Assembly (NCBI GenBank): GCA_013214025.1
Contig: JABSRN010000007.1
Location: forward strand, 124,001-188,000
Direction: 5' to 3'
Length of the DNA: 64,000 bases
DNA from: Polyangiaceae bacterium
GTDB taxonomy: Bacteria > Myxococcota_A > Polyangia > Polyangiales > Polyangiaceae
A model generated the notes under the pieces. It saw nothing but the letters and a program-made list of their open reading frames with translations, ran no database searches and had not been told where the DNA came from. Shown one piece after another: positions 44,518-53,605 of the stretch; the stretch's first letter is position 1, and each line of letters starts with the position of its first letter. Made by a program: the position numbers and the translations under genes.

Positions 44518-44813
44518 TGCTGCACCCTTGCCGATCTGGCTGTTGGCGCCACTGTTGACCCGCCTTCACGTGCGAGAGCCGGTCCCAATGCGTAAAAGCG
44601 CGGGTTGTGCGACTCTGCCCGTACGGAAACCTTCCCTCTCCGCCCGAATAAGCGCGCGAATCGGGCGATTCGACCGGCTAGATGAGGGTTTTGGGCGAAA
44701 TGGTCCCCTTCTCGCGCGAGCTGTAGAACACTTCTGGCGGGAGATGCGTCTAGCTCCCTGAGTGGAGTCCCGAAGCGGACACCCTCTGCACTCTTGCACA
44801 CGAAGGACAGCTC

Positions 44814-45410
44814 ATGCTCCGACAACGTCTCTCACTGGCACTCCTCATCACCGTCACCGCTTTGAGTACGGGTTGCGGCCCCTCAGTCGTACGCGGCTCC
44901 GACGTGGAGGGCTTGGATGACGAAGCTTTCGGGACGGGTCTCGACCGCCGAGATCTCGAGACGATGTTGAACAAGAACATGAAAGCCATGCAGTCGTCGG
45001 CCGTCATCGCTCGTTGGCAAAAGGAGGAGCGCCCCGCTCTCGCCGTACTTCGCATTCGCAATGAGACTAGCGAACACATCGACAGCGCGCTGCAAGCCAT
45101 GATCAGCGACATCGAGACCATCATGATCAACGCCGGCCACGTTCGCGTGATCAGCCAAGAGAGCCAGCCCGGCCTTGTCGAAGAGGTGCGGCGGCAACAC
45201 TCCGGCGCCTTCGATCCCTCCCAGGTTTCCAAATGGGGCAAACAAGTTGGCGCCCGCTACTTCATCACCGGCAAGGTCTTCTCCGTCGATGAACGTAAAG
45301 AGGACGAACGCCGGGTTCAGTACTTCCTGTTCATGCAAGTCTTGGATGCGGAAACTGGAGATATCTTGTTTCAGAACAAGACCAGTGTGACCAAAGCTAT
45401 CGTCAACTAA
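44814..45410 (+). CDS. LpoB-like penicillin-binding-protein activator lipoprotein
   Basis: 198 residues. Signal peptide ends in lipobox STGC. Mature sequence resembles LpoB/YcfM: ARWQKEERPALAVLRIRNET, DSALQAMISDIETIMINAGH, VRVISQESQ, and GARYFITGKVFSVDE. LpoB activates the class A penicillin-binding protein PBP1b from the outer membrane. Followed at once by a COG3014-type lipoprotein, a pairing known elsewhere. No PBP is in the window, so the target is inferred. Confidence 0.82.
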   Translation: MLRQRLSLALLITVTALSTGCGPSVVRGSDVEGLDDEAFGTGLDRRDLETMLNKNMKAMQSSAVIARWQKEERPALAVLRIRNETSEHIDSALQAMISDIETIMINAGHVRVISQESQPGLVEEVRRQHSGAFDPSQVSKWGKQVGARYFITGKVFSVDERKEDERRVQYFLFMQVLDAETGDILFQNKTSVTKAIVN

Positions 45411-45432
45411 AGCCGCTACCCCTTTCCTCACG

Positions 45433-47106
45433 GTGCCAGCTCTGCAGTCTCCCTCGCCCTACCGACATTTCGGCGGGCTTGCGCTGATAGCTCTCGTTAG
45501 CTGCGCCTGTTCGGGGCACGCAGCACGAACCGAGGCCGCCCGCAGCGCCCTCGACGCCAGAGACGCCGACGGGGCCATCGCGGCTCTCAATGAAGAGCTT
45601 GACGTCAAGACCGCCGAGGATTTGCCCGACGACGTCAGTGGCGACAACACCCTTTTGTTGCTCGATCGCGCCATGATCTTGCAGCAGATCGGGAAGCTAA
45701 AACTCTCGAGCCGCGATCTCGAGATCGCCGACAAACAAATCGAACTGCTCGATCTCTCGTCTAGCGCCGCGGACGATATCGGAAAATACATCTTCTCCGA
45801 CGACACCGGTCCCTACCAGGCACCTGCCTACGAAAAACTTCTGATCAACACGACCAACATCGCCAACTACCTGATGCGCGGCGATTTGAACGGCGCCCGC
45901 ATCGAAGCCCGACGGCTCGCGGTGATGCAGAAGTACCTACGAGACCGCGATGATCCCAGCCTGTCCATGAGCGCACCGGGTAGCTACCTGGCAGGCTTCA
46001 CCTTCGAACGCAGCAACGAACCCCAAGAGGCCCTGCGCTTCTACGACGAAGCCCTACAGTTTGTACCCTTCGCTAGCCTTGAAGAGCCGGTGAAACGCCT
46101 CAGCCAACGAGCCTCCTATCGCTCCCCGCGGATCAACAAGATCCTCGGTATCCCCACACCTGCCGCCAAAAAGCCGGAGAAAGGCTCCCAGACAGCTACC
46201 AAAGGCTCCACGCCCCCATCACCCCAGGCTACGAAAAACAGCAGCTCCAAGGCACGGCCCGCCGATCCACCAAAGAACACGGCGTCCAAGAACACGGCGT
46301 CCAAAGGCTCCTCCTCTGATTCTTCTGCCGGTACGGCGTCTGGGACGAAAAAGGCATCCGCCGGGTCGACCACCAAACGTTTTACTGACGTGCAGACAAA
46401 ACCGGCGACGCCTGGTACGCCCCTCGGGGGCTCAGCAAACCCGAAATCCAACCCGCAGCCGATCACTGGCACGGAACAAGCCGCATCAGCTGACGTGCCT
46501 CCCGCCGAAGTGTTGGTCATCGTCAACTTCGGACGCGTGCCGGCAAAAAAGGCCGAACGCATCCCCATCGGTCTCGCCCTCACCTATGCGTCCGGCGCCA
46601 TCAGTCACCACGACCGACGAAAAGCCAATATGCTGGCAGCCCAGGGTTTAGTCACCTGGATCAACTACCCAAGCTTGGGCAGAGCCCGCGGTAAATACTC
46701 GGTACCGAAATTCTTCGTCAATGGACACCAGCGACGACTCGAAGGGGCTCTGGCCGTGGACCGAGAAGCGGCGCGGGCCTGGGATGCCGCCAAGGGGCGA
46801 ATCATCGCGAGCGCGATTACCCGAATGATCGCCCGCCTGGTCGCCGGCGAGGCCACCCGCAGAATCAGCGGTGGCGGCTTGCTTGGCTTCTTACTGAGCC
46901 TCACGACCCAGGCAACGCTGAGTGCCGCCGACACGCCGGACACCCGTAGCTGGGGCACCCTGCCCGCCCGCATCGCCATCGGGCGTGTCACGCTGCCACC
47001 GGGTACTCACACCATTCAGCTGGGCGCCCGCGGAGCGGAAGATCGGCAGACCCTTACCCTAGAACCCGGTGGTTGGGCGGTGTTGGGACTCACGGTCCTG
47101 TACTGA
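45433..47106 (+). CDS. COG3014-like lipoprotein accompanying LpoB
   Basis: 557 residues from GTG 45433, 22 bases after the LpoB-like stop. A signal sequence with lipobox-like VSCAC is followed by a helical TPR-like region (35-220; for example APAYEKLLINTTNIANYLMR and EPQEALRFYDEALQFVP). A Ser/Thr/Lys/Pro-rich linker (235-335) leads to a C-terminal beta-rich domain with TYASGAISHHDRRKANM. The layout and neighbour match COG3014 lipoproteins that sit beside LpoB. Function beyond that association is unknown. Confidence 0.78.
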   Translation: MPALQSPSPYRHFGGLALIALVSCACSGHAARTEAARSALDARDADGAIAALNEELDVKTAEDLPDDVSGDNTLLLLDRAMILQQIGKLKLSSRDLEIADKQIELLDLSSSAADDIGKYIFSDDTGPYQAPAYEKLLINTTNIANYLMRGDLNGARIEARRLAVMQKYLRDRDDPSLSMSAPGSYLAGFTFERSNEPQEALRFYDEALQFVPFASLEEPVKRLSQRASYRSPRINKILGIPTPAAKKPEKGSQTATKGSTPPSPQATKNSSSKARPADPPKNTASKNTASKGSSSDSSAGTASGTKKASAGSTTKRFTDVQTKPATPGTPLGGSANPKSNPQPITGTEQAASADVPPAEVLVIVNFGRVPAKKAERIPIGLALTYASGAISHHDRRKANMLAAQGLVTWINYPSLGRARGKYSVPKFFVNGHQRRLEGALAVDREAARAWDAAKGRIIASAITRMIARLVAGEATRRISGGGLLGFLLSLTTQATLSAADTPDTRSWGTLPARIAIGRVTLPPGTHTIQLGARGAEDRQTLTLEPGGWAVLGLTVLY

Positions 47107-47137
47107 TTGCCGAATGACTCGCTCCCCGTCAGGAGAC

Positions 47138-49114
47138 TCACTCAGATTTTTTGACGTAGCGCCCACCATCGTAGTGGTAGTGCAGCGCCGGCAGCTCCCT
47201 CCACGGTACCGGCAGGGGCTCCAAGCCACCGTAGGGGTGACGATCGACCGGGAAGGGGTAATTTTTCCGGGACCAGCCGATGGCGCGCCCGGGGTGTAGC
47301 TCGATATCGAAGCCGTTGTCGGACTTGGTAAAGCGCAGGGTCGCGATGATCGCGTTCTTGCCCAAGCTGCGACCAGTCTCCGCGGCGAAGATCCGCTGGA
47401 TGCCGCCGCTGCTCACCTTGTAAACGAAGAACGCATGTCGAGAGACCACGTCGCCGCCACGCTTCTTGCTAGCGCGAGCGTGAATGATGCCACGAACGAT
47501 GATCTCCGCCTTGCCGTCACCGGTGATATCCCGAGCCGTCACATCTTTGATGTGAGAGGCCTCTTTTACGCCCATGGTGGTGTAAGCGTAGCTGTTGCCG
47601 TTTTTGTAGCCTTTGCCGAACACAACCAGATCCTTACCGTGCACCAACACCCGTTCGGTTTGCTGGTCAGCAGCGACGTCGGTCACGAAGTCGAAACTCG
47701 CACGGCTCTTACCGAGCCCGCGGTCTTGTCGGTAGAGCCCGTAGACCCGGTCGAGAAGTTCGTCCACCGAGGGCGGGCGCGGAGGCGGCGGCCCGTCACG
47801 CCGACTGGAGCCCGGAGAGCCACCGGTACTGGACGAACTCGATGAGCGCGACGCAGTCATCTTGCGTCGACCTCGCCGGGGACGCGACATCTTCGGCTGC
47901 CAATGTTTGTCGTTCTCGCTTGAAAAGGTATCGCCGTCCCACTCGTAGGTGCGCACCTCGACTTTGGACCAAGGCATGATCGCGGACTTCATGCCGGCGG
48001 CCTTCGGCTCGTCATAGGTCTTCGGATCCACCCCCGTCACCTTGCCCTGGGACACGATGATGGCCAGCGACTTTCCGGTTTTAATCTGCAGCTTGTTCTG
48101 AATCGACAAGTCCGGGGTGTAAATCCCCAGCTCTTGCTGGAGCGCCACAAAGGGTTCGTCGCTGCCGCTCGGCACACTGAGCACCTGCAGCACATCGCGA
48201 TGGTTAGGCCCCTCAGTGAACTTGAGCCGAAGCACGATCTCTTTGCGGGAGTCGCCGGTCAGCTCCATCAGTTTGAGGCTCTTGACGGCATGGGCGCTGT
48301 CGACCGCCAAGTCACGAAAGAAGAACTGATTGCCGCGGCGATACTGAGAGCCGGCGATCGTGAGGTATTTATCGTAGACCGCCACACTCTCCCAAGTGCC
48401 GCTGCCCGAGACATTCCCAAAGACTTCAAACTTGGGTTCCGCCCGTAGGTTTCGCGCCTGCACCAAACCCGTGTCGATCGCGTACTCCGCGTCCAGCAAT
48501 ACGCGGGGCATGGCTTTGCCGCGCGATTTGCTAGTGGCGATAATGCCCCGACCCGCGTCCGAGTAACGCAAGGCTCCTCGCAAGCCAACGCGAACCCATC
48601 GCGCATCCGGGAAAGCACGCCACGGGATTGATGCCTCGAAGACGTAGCCACCGCGACTGGGGGCTTCCACAATTTTTGCGCCGGAGATCTTGCGATCGCC
48701 TATCTTGACGGCACCGCCAATGCGGCCCGGCTCGCCCGCGTAGAGCTTCACTTCGTAGGTCTTGTAGCTACCGCTTGCCGTCGGAAAGGCCAGTACCAAG
48801 GAAGCGTAGTCCTCGGAGCCACCGTAACCCCGGGTGCGCACAAATTTTGAGTCTTTTACGTCCATGGCGACGTAGACGTTCTTCTTGTCGAAGCCGATCA
48901 TGCCACTGGCACTAGCGCCAGCTCGTCCCTTCATGCGGGAGCTCAGCTTCGTCATGCGCCCGGGCCACTCCCGGAGCATTCCGTCTACCCGAAGCTTTTT
49001 CCCCGCTAAGGGCAATACCTCAACACGACTCTCCCCGGCGAGTGCGGTGCCGGTCAGAGGCGTACCGGCGAGACAAACAAACAGGAGCCCAATGACTTGG
49101 TGTGCGCGCCGCAT
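47138..49114 (-). CDS. Secreted CBM9-like/propeller-like protein, unknown function
   Basis: 658 residues with a signal peptide ending GTALAGE. An N-terminal domain (about 30-220) resembles carbohydrate-binding module 9 or DOMON-like folds: KLRVDGMLREWPGRM at its start and a conserved GLRGALRYSDAG end. The remainder has FG-GAP-like strands (VTARDITGDGKAEIIVRGII) interrupted by a Ser/Pro/Gly linker (about 415-455). No catalytic motif was recognised. It could bind surface glycans. It is separated by only 6 bases from the PspA gene on the same strand. Confidence 0.7.
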   Translation of the reverse strand: MRRAHQVIGLLFVCLAGTPLTGTALAGESRVEVLPLAGKKLRVDGMLREWPGRMTKLSSRMKGRAGASASGMIGFDKKNVYVAMDVKDSKFVRTRGYGGSEDYASLVLAFPTASGSYKTYEVKLYAGEPGRIGGAVKIGDRKISGAKIVEAPSRGGYVFEASIPWRAFPDARWVRVGLRGALRYSDAGRGIIATSKSRGKAMPRVLLDAEYAIDTGLVQARNLRAEPKFEVFGNVSGSGTWESVAVYDKYLTIAGSQYRRGNQFFFRDLAVDSAHAVKSLKLMELTGDSRKEIVLRLKFTEGPNHRDVLQVLSVPSGSDEPFVALQQELGIYTPDLSIQNKLQIKTGKSLAIIVSQGKVTGVDPKTYDEPKAAGMKSAIMPWSKVEVRTYEWDGDTFSSENDKHWQPKMSRPRRGRRKMTASRSSSSSSTGGSPGSSRRDGPPPPRPPSVDELLDRVYGLYRQDRGLGKSRASFDFVTDVAADQQTERVLVHGKDLVVFGKGYKNGNSYAYTTMGVKEASHIKDVTARDITGDGKAEIIVRGIIHARASKKRGGDVVSRHAFFVYKVSSGGIQRIFAAETGRSLGKNAIIATLRFTKSDNGFDIELHPGRAIGWSRKNYPFPVDRHPYGGLEPLPVPWRELPALHYHYDGGRYVKKSE

Positions 49115-49120
49115 CCCGGT

Positions 49121-49945
49121 TCAGCCTTTGGTGACGAGTGCTCGTTGCTCTTCTGCTTCGAGTTCGGCCAAGGCCGCAGCAAGTTCGTCTTGTTCGGCGT
49201 CATCCAGAGCGTCAGCCGCGGAGCTGGTGTCCACCCGGACCTCGGCTGTGGGTGCGGGGGCTGCCTCGGGGGGGGCCAATCCCATCTTGCGCTTAAGGGC
49301 AGCCAAATCGTCGTCTGCGCCGGCGCTGCCTTCTAGCTCACTAAACTTTCGGGCGAGCACGTCGCCTGCGCCCTCTTCAGCCATCTCCGCTGAGGCTTCC
49401 GCCTGGGCCTCGATGTCGTCAACCTTGGCCTCCATGCGCTCGAAGGCGGCAAAAGCGCTATTGCTCTTCATGCCGCTCATTGTCTCGTGAATGGACTGCT
49501 GGGCCTCGGCGCGCTTCTTGCGAGCGATGAGCACGGATTTTTTTCGCTTGGCCTCTTCGATCTTGGCGTTCAGAGCGCGCAGAGCGAGCTTGAGCTGATC
49601 GACCGAAGCCTTCTGCTTCTGCCACTGATCACGGTACACTCCGCACAACTCCTGATGCTCTTTCATCCGGAGCAGCGCTTCCTTGGCGAGATTGTCGTCC
49701 CCCGCCTTCACCGCCAGCATCGCCTTGCGTTCCCACTCGCCAGTGGTCACAGCCTCTCGGTCGAACTGCTTCTGCAGCTTTTTCTCATCCGCGATGGCCT
49801 GAGCCACCTGCCTTTTCGCCTCGCCGAGCTGGGTACCCATATCGAGAATGATCTGCGTGAGCATCTTCTCCGGATCTTCGGCGCCACTGATCAGGTCGTT
49901 AACGTTGGATCGAAGTATTCGAGCGAGTCGTGCAAAGAATCCCAT
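49121..49945 (-). CDS. pspA: PspA/IM30-family envelope stress protein
   Basis: 274 residues. Starts MGFFARLARILRSNVNDLIS, followed by DPEKMLTQIILDMGTQLGEA, the classic PspA opening that makes amphipathic helix contact with the membrane. The rest is long alpha-helical hairpins. A C-terminal Ala/Glu-rich tail extends the usual 220-230 residues by ~40. PspA protects membrane integrity and can form ESCRT-III-like rods. No pspBC or pspF is adjacent. It is co-directional with the CBM9-like gene 6 bases away. Confidence 0.93.
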   Translation of the reverse strand: MGFFARLARILRSNVNDLISGAEDPEKMLTQIILDMGTQLGEAKRQVAQAIADEKKLQKQFDREAVTTGEWERKAMLAVKAGDDNLAKEALLRMKEHQELCGVYRDQWQKQKASVDQLKLALRALNAKIEEAKRKKSVLIARKKRAEAQQSIHETMSGMKSNSAFAAFERMEAKVDDIEAQAEASAEMAEEGAGDVLARKFSELEGSAGADDDLAALKRKMGLAPPEAAPAPTAEVRVDTSSAADALDDAEQDELAAALAELEAEEQRALVTKG

Positions 49946-50004
49946 AACTACTCAGGCGCGGAAACGCGCTTCCTTCCGGGGGCTGTGGCCACACCGGTCA
50001 GTGC

Positions 50005-50061
50005 GGCGTAGGCAATTCGGTGGGGCGTAGGCAATTTGATGCGGCGTAGGCAATGCTGCGT
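50005..50061. repeat. Three 19-bp imperfect tandem repeats
   Basis: GGCGTAGGCAAT starts at 50005, 50024 and 50043, giving a 19-base period. The rest of each unit diverges (TCGGTGG, TTGATGC, GCTGCGT). It lies just upstream of pspA (start 49945), in its 5' flank. Possible simple expansion or a protein-binding array. Confidence 0.75.
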
Positions 50062-50064
50062 CCG

Positions 50065-50451
50065 TCAGATCAACGCGCGTAGCGCGGGTACATGTTCAGC
50101 GATCGCCAAATCAACGTCGGCAAGCACTGCTTCTAGTTCATTGAGATCCAGGCTCGCCAACTCCAAGGCCGCATTCAGCGTAATACTGTCACCCTGGATC
50201 CCGTAGGCGGCATGGATGAGATCCGAAGCGTTCAGCTCCAGCAGCCGGCGGAGCAATTTAGCCCCCGCCGCATCCCCCGCGGGTGCCGCCCCAATCTCCA
50301 CCTGGACCACCAACACGGGGTCCGCGAGCCGCAGAGCAGCCGGCGGAGCAGCGCCGCCCAGGGCGATCAAGAACGTGCCTTCCGACACCTTTTCGAATCG
50401 CCGACCGAGCCGGACAAGTTGAACTTCCAGTTCCTCGTCGTTCGCAATCAT
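50065..50451 (-). CDS. YbjN/CesT-like small protein
   Basis: 128 residues from ATG 50451 (ATG 50463 adds four residues). An alpha/beta fold with LEVQLVRLGRRFEKVSEGTF then DPVLVVQVEIG and RRLLELNASDLIHAAYGIQG. This pattern resembles YbjN or type III chaperone (CesT) folds, which regulate or bind protein partners. No secretion system is visible. It lies upstream of pspA on the same strand with the 19-bp repeats between. Confidence 0.7.
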   Translation of the reverse strand: MIANDEELEVQLVRLGRRFEKVSEGTFLIALGGAAPPAALRLADPVLVVQVEIGAAPAGDAAGAKLLRRLLELNASDLIHAAYGIQGDSITLNAALELASLDLNELEAVLADVDLAIAEHVPALRALI

Positions 50452-50567
50452 AAGCCCCACCACAGTACCATGGCTCTGGGGGCCAGCCGCACCTCGCGCA
50501 AGGTCCAGAATGGGGCCTCCGGTCCATCAATTGACGATTTTTCCCGGCAAAACAGCAATTTCTAGCG

Positions 50568-50596
50568 TTGACAGTCCCGATCGAGCTTGAGAGAGT
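50568..50596 (+). promoter_or_regulatory. Probable promoter of the tRNA-Ser pair
   Basis: A perfect -35 TTGACA at 50568-50573 is followed after 17 bases by GAGAGT (50591-50596), a weak -10. The tRNA begins 8 bases later at 50604, which fits a short leader. No terminator separates the two tRNAs. Confidence 0.45.
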
Positions 50597-50603
50597 CCGC
50601 CGC

Positions 50604-50690
50604 GGAGAGGTGTCCGAGTGGCCGAAGGTGCCTGATTCGAAATCAGGTGTGGGGGCAACCCTACCGTGGGTTCGAATCCCACTCTCTCCG
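50604..50690 (+). tRNA. tRNA-Ser (anticodon CGA)
   Basis: 87 bases. The acceptor GGAGAGG pairs with TCTCTCC (the last pair is G-T), and G is the discriminator. The anticodon stem CCTGA/TCAGG encloses the loop TTCGAAA with anticodon CGA (50638-50640), reading UCG. The long variable arm (typical of Ser) contains GGGGGCAACCCT. The T arm GTGGG/CCCAC holds TTCGAAT. The 3' CCA is not encoded here. Confidence 0.97.
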
Positions 50691-50759
50691 CTAGGGTAGA
50701 CAGGAACAATAGCCAAGCAAGAATCAAATAATTCGAGTTCCTAAACTCAGTAAGTCTTA

Positions 50760-50902
<143 letters not shown>

Positions 50903-50921
50903 CTGTACCTCCAGGGTTCGA

Positions 50922-50965
50922 GCGTTTTTGGAAAGTTCCAGCAAGCTGGAGCTTTCCAAAAACGC
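50922..50965. repeat. 20-bp inverted repeat, one mismatch
   Basis: The arm 50922-50941 pairs with 50946-50965, with one G-T, and a 4-base loop CAAG. It begins 20 bases after the tRNA-derived palindrome. It has no T-tract of terminator type directly after either arm. Confidence 0.9.
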
Positions 50966-51169
50966 CTACGGTCGAGACGCCCCTGCGGCTCGTCGCGCCA
51001 AAGGCGCGAGTCCATCCCACTCCCCCCAGTCTTTAGCCCAGCCCCACCCCTCGCCCAGACTGGGTTCAGCAACGCACCCTCACGTCCGAAACCTACGCCC
51101 TCTGCCATAATGCGCGCACCGCATATCTCGTGTGGACGGGGCCAATGAGAAAAACAGAAGCCCCGCGGC

Positions 51170-52360
51170 TCAACCAGCATTGAGTGCCGCCGTTCGATGA
51201 GCCCGAAGCCACCACCACGCCGCGAACCCGACCACCGGCATGCTGAGGGCGAGACAACCGAGGGCCCAATGGTTCCCGTGTCGATCAATGGCGACGCCCA
51301 CTGCAGGGCCGAGCGCGAGGAACGTCAGCCGAAACACCAAACTGCGAAGGGAGAGGAATCCGGCTCGATCCTCGGAAGGAATTAGACGATTTTCCGCATG
51401 GTGCAGCGCAGGTCCGAACACGCCTCTCATGAGCGTCAAACAGAAATACCAAGCGAATCCGAACATCCCGTAACTCAGCGCAAGCCCCCCGTAGCCCAGA
51501 GCGATGAGGCCCACGCAGGCTAACATCGTGGGCAGGAAACCCAAGCGCTCCGCGATGCGTTCGCTGTAGAGTGACGCGATCGCCACCGTGTAGTTCGCCA
51601 CCGCCCACAGCGGACCGATCCACTCCGCTGATAGGCCTGCCTCGGTCGCGTACAGGGGGACAATCCAGACGGGTAGGAATGCCGCCATACCCAGCACGAT
51701 GGTGAAGCCGACCACAGCGCTGAGGTGGTGATTGTCCACCACCATATGTCGGACCATCCCGCGAATTTTTTTCCAGTGGCTGGTGGGCGCCGCGCGCCCC
51801 CGAGAGGGCTCCACTAATCGCCACGCGATCGCCAAGTTCAGGAGCCACATGACGGATTGCACGGCGAAGGGCAGCTGTGGCGACGCTAGGTAGAGCATTC
51901 CCGCGACCAGTGCCGCCGTCCCTTCGCAGCTTTGCCCCCAGAATCGAACGCGTCCGTTCCAGCGAGCGAAGCTTTGTTCGTCGTCCATATCCGAAAGCGA
52001 CTCGTACATGAGCGCGCTATCGCAGCCTGAGGCCATGGCGATGCCGACTCCCAGAATCGCCTCTGACACGATCACGCCCGGCAGACTGTCAGAGCAGGAG
52101 TAAGCAACCCAGCCGATGAAACTCAAAACGGAAGATACAATCAGCGTGCGCCGATAGCCCATACGATCCGCGACATAGCCCGAGGGGAACTCGAAAATGG
52201 CCATGGTGAAGCCGAAGAATGCTTGAACCAGCATGATCTCCGTCATGCTCAAGCCAACATCGTGTTTCCAGAACAGCGTCATGATGCTGACTGGAAACAG
52301 CGTCATCTGCACCCCATGGAACGCCACGAGGAGGCGCGGGTTGGATTCGACGGAACGCAT
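51170..52360 (-). CDS. Major facilitator superfamily transporter
   Basis: 396 residues with about 12 membrane spans. The MFS loop 2-3 signature is GYVADRMGYRRTLIVSSVLS. A TM4-like region (SEAILGVGIAMASGCDSALM) resembles multidrug or sugar MFS proteins of the 'YfkF/Tet' type. The substrate cannot be deduced. Stop lies at 51170, just past the hairpin-rich segment. No regulator is adjacent. Confidence 0.88.
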   Translation of the reverse strand: MRSVESNPRLLVAFHGVQMTLFPVSIMTLFWKHDVGLSMTEIMLVQAFFGFTMAIFEFPSGYVADRMGYRRTLIVSSVLSFIGWVAYSCSDSLPGVIVSEAILGVGIAMASGCDSALMYESLSDMDDEQSFARWNGRVRFWGQSCEGTAALVAGMLYLASPQLPFAVQSVMWLLNLAIAWRLVEPSRGRAAPTSHWKKIRGMVRHMVVDNHHLSAVVGFTIVLGMAAFLPVWIVPLYATEAGLSAEWIGPLWAVANYTVAIASLYSERIAERLGFLPTMLACVGLIALGYGGLALSYGMFGFAWYFCLTLMRGVFGPALHHAENRLIPSEDRAGFLSLRSLVFRLTFLALGPAVGVAIDRHGNHWALGCLALSMPVVGFAAWWWLRAHRTAALNAG

Positions 52361-52495
52361 GGGAGAAAATCCGGAACGATCGGCGGGGCAGTCCGCGCCA
52401 TCAGGGGAGGCGTGCCATACGCGCTTCTGCCAACGGGCGGTAGGCTATCGCTATGCTGTGAACAAAGGGCCTGAAACCGCTCGGTGATGTTCGAA

Positions 52496-52921
52496 TCAGA
52501 CGGCCTCAGCCGCGGCCTTGAGTTCGCGGTTGAGCTGGTTGTAGTCGCGAGTCATCGTGGGGACAGCGAGAGCTGCGAACACGTTGGCGATTCCGGAGAA
52601 ACGTTCGTAGTGCACAAAGCGCACCCCGCCAGACTCCAGCGGCTCCAGGTGGTAGCCGTGACTCCCCATGAGGATTCCCGGCAAGCCACCGGTCCATAGG
52701 ATCTTCGAGCGACCGTCGAACTCAACGAGAGTGACGCCAACCCCCAGGAGGAGCCCCCCCAGACGTAGGCGCAACTTCATGCGACCGCCGACATGCCGCG
52801 GGCCATCGAGACCGACAAAAATTTCACTCCAGCGATCCCAGTTCGTGCTGTCGTCAATCAACGCCCAGACTGTTTCCGCTGAGGCGTTGATATCAATCTG
52901 GGTTTCGACGGCTTGTCCCAT
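52496..52921 (-). CDS. SRPBCC (START-like) domain protein
   Basis: 141 residues: ETQIDINASAETVWALIDDS, NWDRWSEIFVGLDG, then a helix-grip fold ending MTRDYNQLNRELKAAAE. Typical of polyketide cyclase/dehydrase family proteins with a hydrophobic ligand cavity. The ligand is unknown. It is 135 bases upstream of the MFS gene in the same direction, possibly co-transcribed. Confidence 0.85.
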   Translation of the reverse strand: MGQAVETQIDINASAETVWALIDDSTNWDRWSEIFVGLDGPRHVGGRMKLRLRLGGLLLGVGVTLVEFDGRSKILWTGGLPGILMGSHGYHLEPLESGGVRFVHYERFSGIANVFAALAVPTMTRDYNQLNRELKAAAEAV

Positions 52922-53116
52922 GGTGAGAGGAGCGTATCAGTCGCTTCGGTTCCCGGTACAGCCATACCTAGCGATATCAGAGCGGACTTGAATCATCGAG
53001 TGCACCGATTCGCTAGGCGGGTCCAAAGAGATGAGGGTTTCGGATTTATGGACTCGCCAGAGCTGTCGGCTGCCTGCGCTTCCCTCGTCCGCCGGGTCTG
53101 CTCAATCTATCGAGGC

Positions 53117-53605
53117 TCAAACTGCAGTTCGTTCTGTTGAACTCCGGGGCGGCGGGCCCGGTGCCGTGTCAGAAGCTGATTCCTCTTGGGTGGACTTCAG
53201 CCACTCGTGTGCCAGTTCTTCCGTGGCAAATATCTTCACTGGAATCACCGGTTGAGCGATCCAAAAAATTGCCGTCAGCACTCCTCTCCAGACTGCGCCA
53301 TCTGCCACATAACCCGCGCGTACAATAGCGCGCTTGATCAACATCTTGTGGTCGCCACGCCATTTTCCATAAGCCCCTCGAAGAGGAGCATCGGAAATAG
53401 TGAGGCCCGTCAGATCAACGATGAGGAGAATGGGTTCGTCGAAACTAGCCAGCCATTTGGCGATACCGTCCAACACACCGCGCAGCTCGGCCAGTGACGG
53501 CGCACCGCCAATGGTGCAAACGTGAATGCCCGGTGAGAGTATGTATCGCGTCGGGCGGTACACAGCGAATGCGGGTGACGTTACTGACACATCGGGCTGT
53601 GCCAT
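53117..53605 (-). CDS. STAS/SpoIIAA-like protein
   Basis: 162 residues from ATG 53605. Fold cues: AVYRPTRYILSPGIHVCTIG, LRGVLDGIAKWLASFDEPIL, then LIVDLTGLTISDAPLRGAYG, resembling SpoIIAA-like STAS domains, although the fit is not strong. A C-terminal Pro/Ser/Thr tail follows. The start codon lies in the second arm (in mRNA order) of an 18-bp inverted repeat (53591-53643), and the Shine-Dalgarno GGGAGGA lies in the loop. The frame is open to 53710, but that reading has no signal or domain. Confidence 0.6.
   Translation of the reverse strand: MAQPDVSVTSPAFAVYRPTRYILSPGIHVCTIGGAPSLAELRGVLDGIAKWLASFDEPILLIVDLTGLTISDAPLRGAYGKWRGDHKMLIKRAIVRAGYVADGAVWRGVLTAIFWIAQPVIPVKIFATEELAHEWLKSTQEESASDTAPGPPPRSSTERTAV

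Larger units (their letters stand above)
44426..44813. other. Intergenic region with terminator-like hairpin and 15-bp tandem repeat
   Basis: 388 bases between jag and the LpoB-like gene. It holds a stem-loop at 44431-44460 (TGTCCGCCC / GGGCGGACA) with a TTTT at about 44466 and a perfect 15-bp tandem repeat (44488-44517). A long minus-strand frame crosses it but is not convincing. A promoter for the downstream gene was not identified. Confidence 0.6.

Noticed and set aside
44415-44825. Minus-strand frame of 136 codons between jag and the LpoB-like gene
   Set aside because: It crosses the terminator hairpin and the 15-bp repeats and overlaps the starts of real genes; it has no Shine-Dalgarno and no domain.
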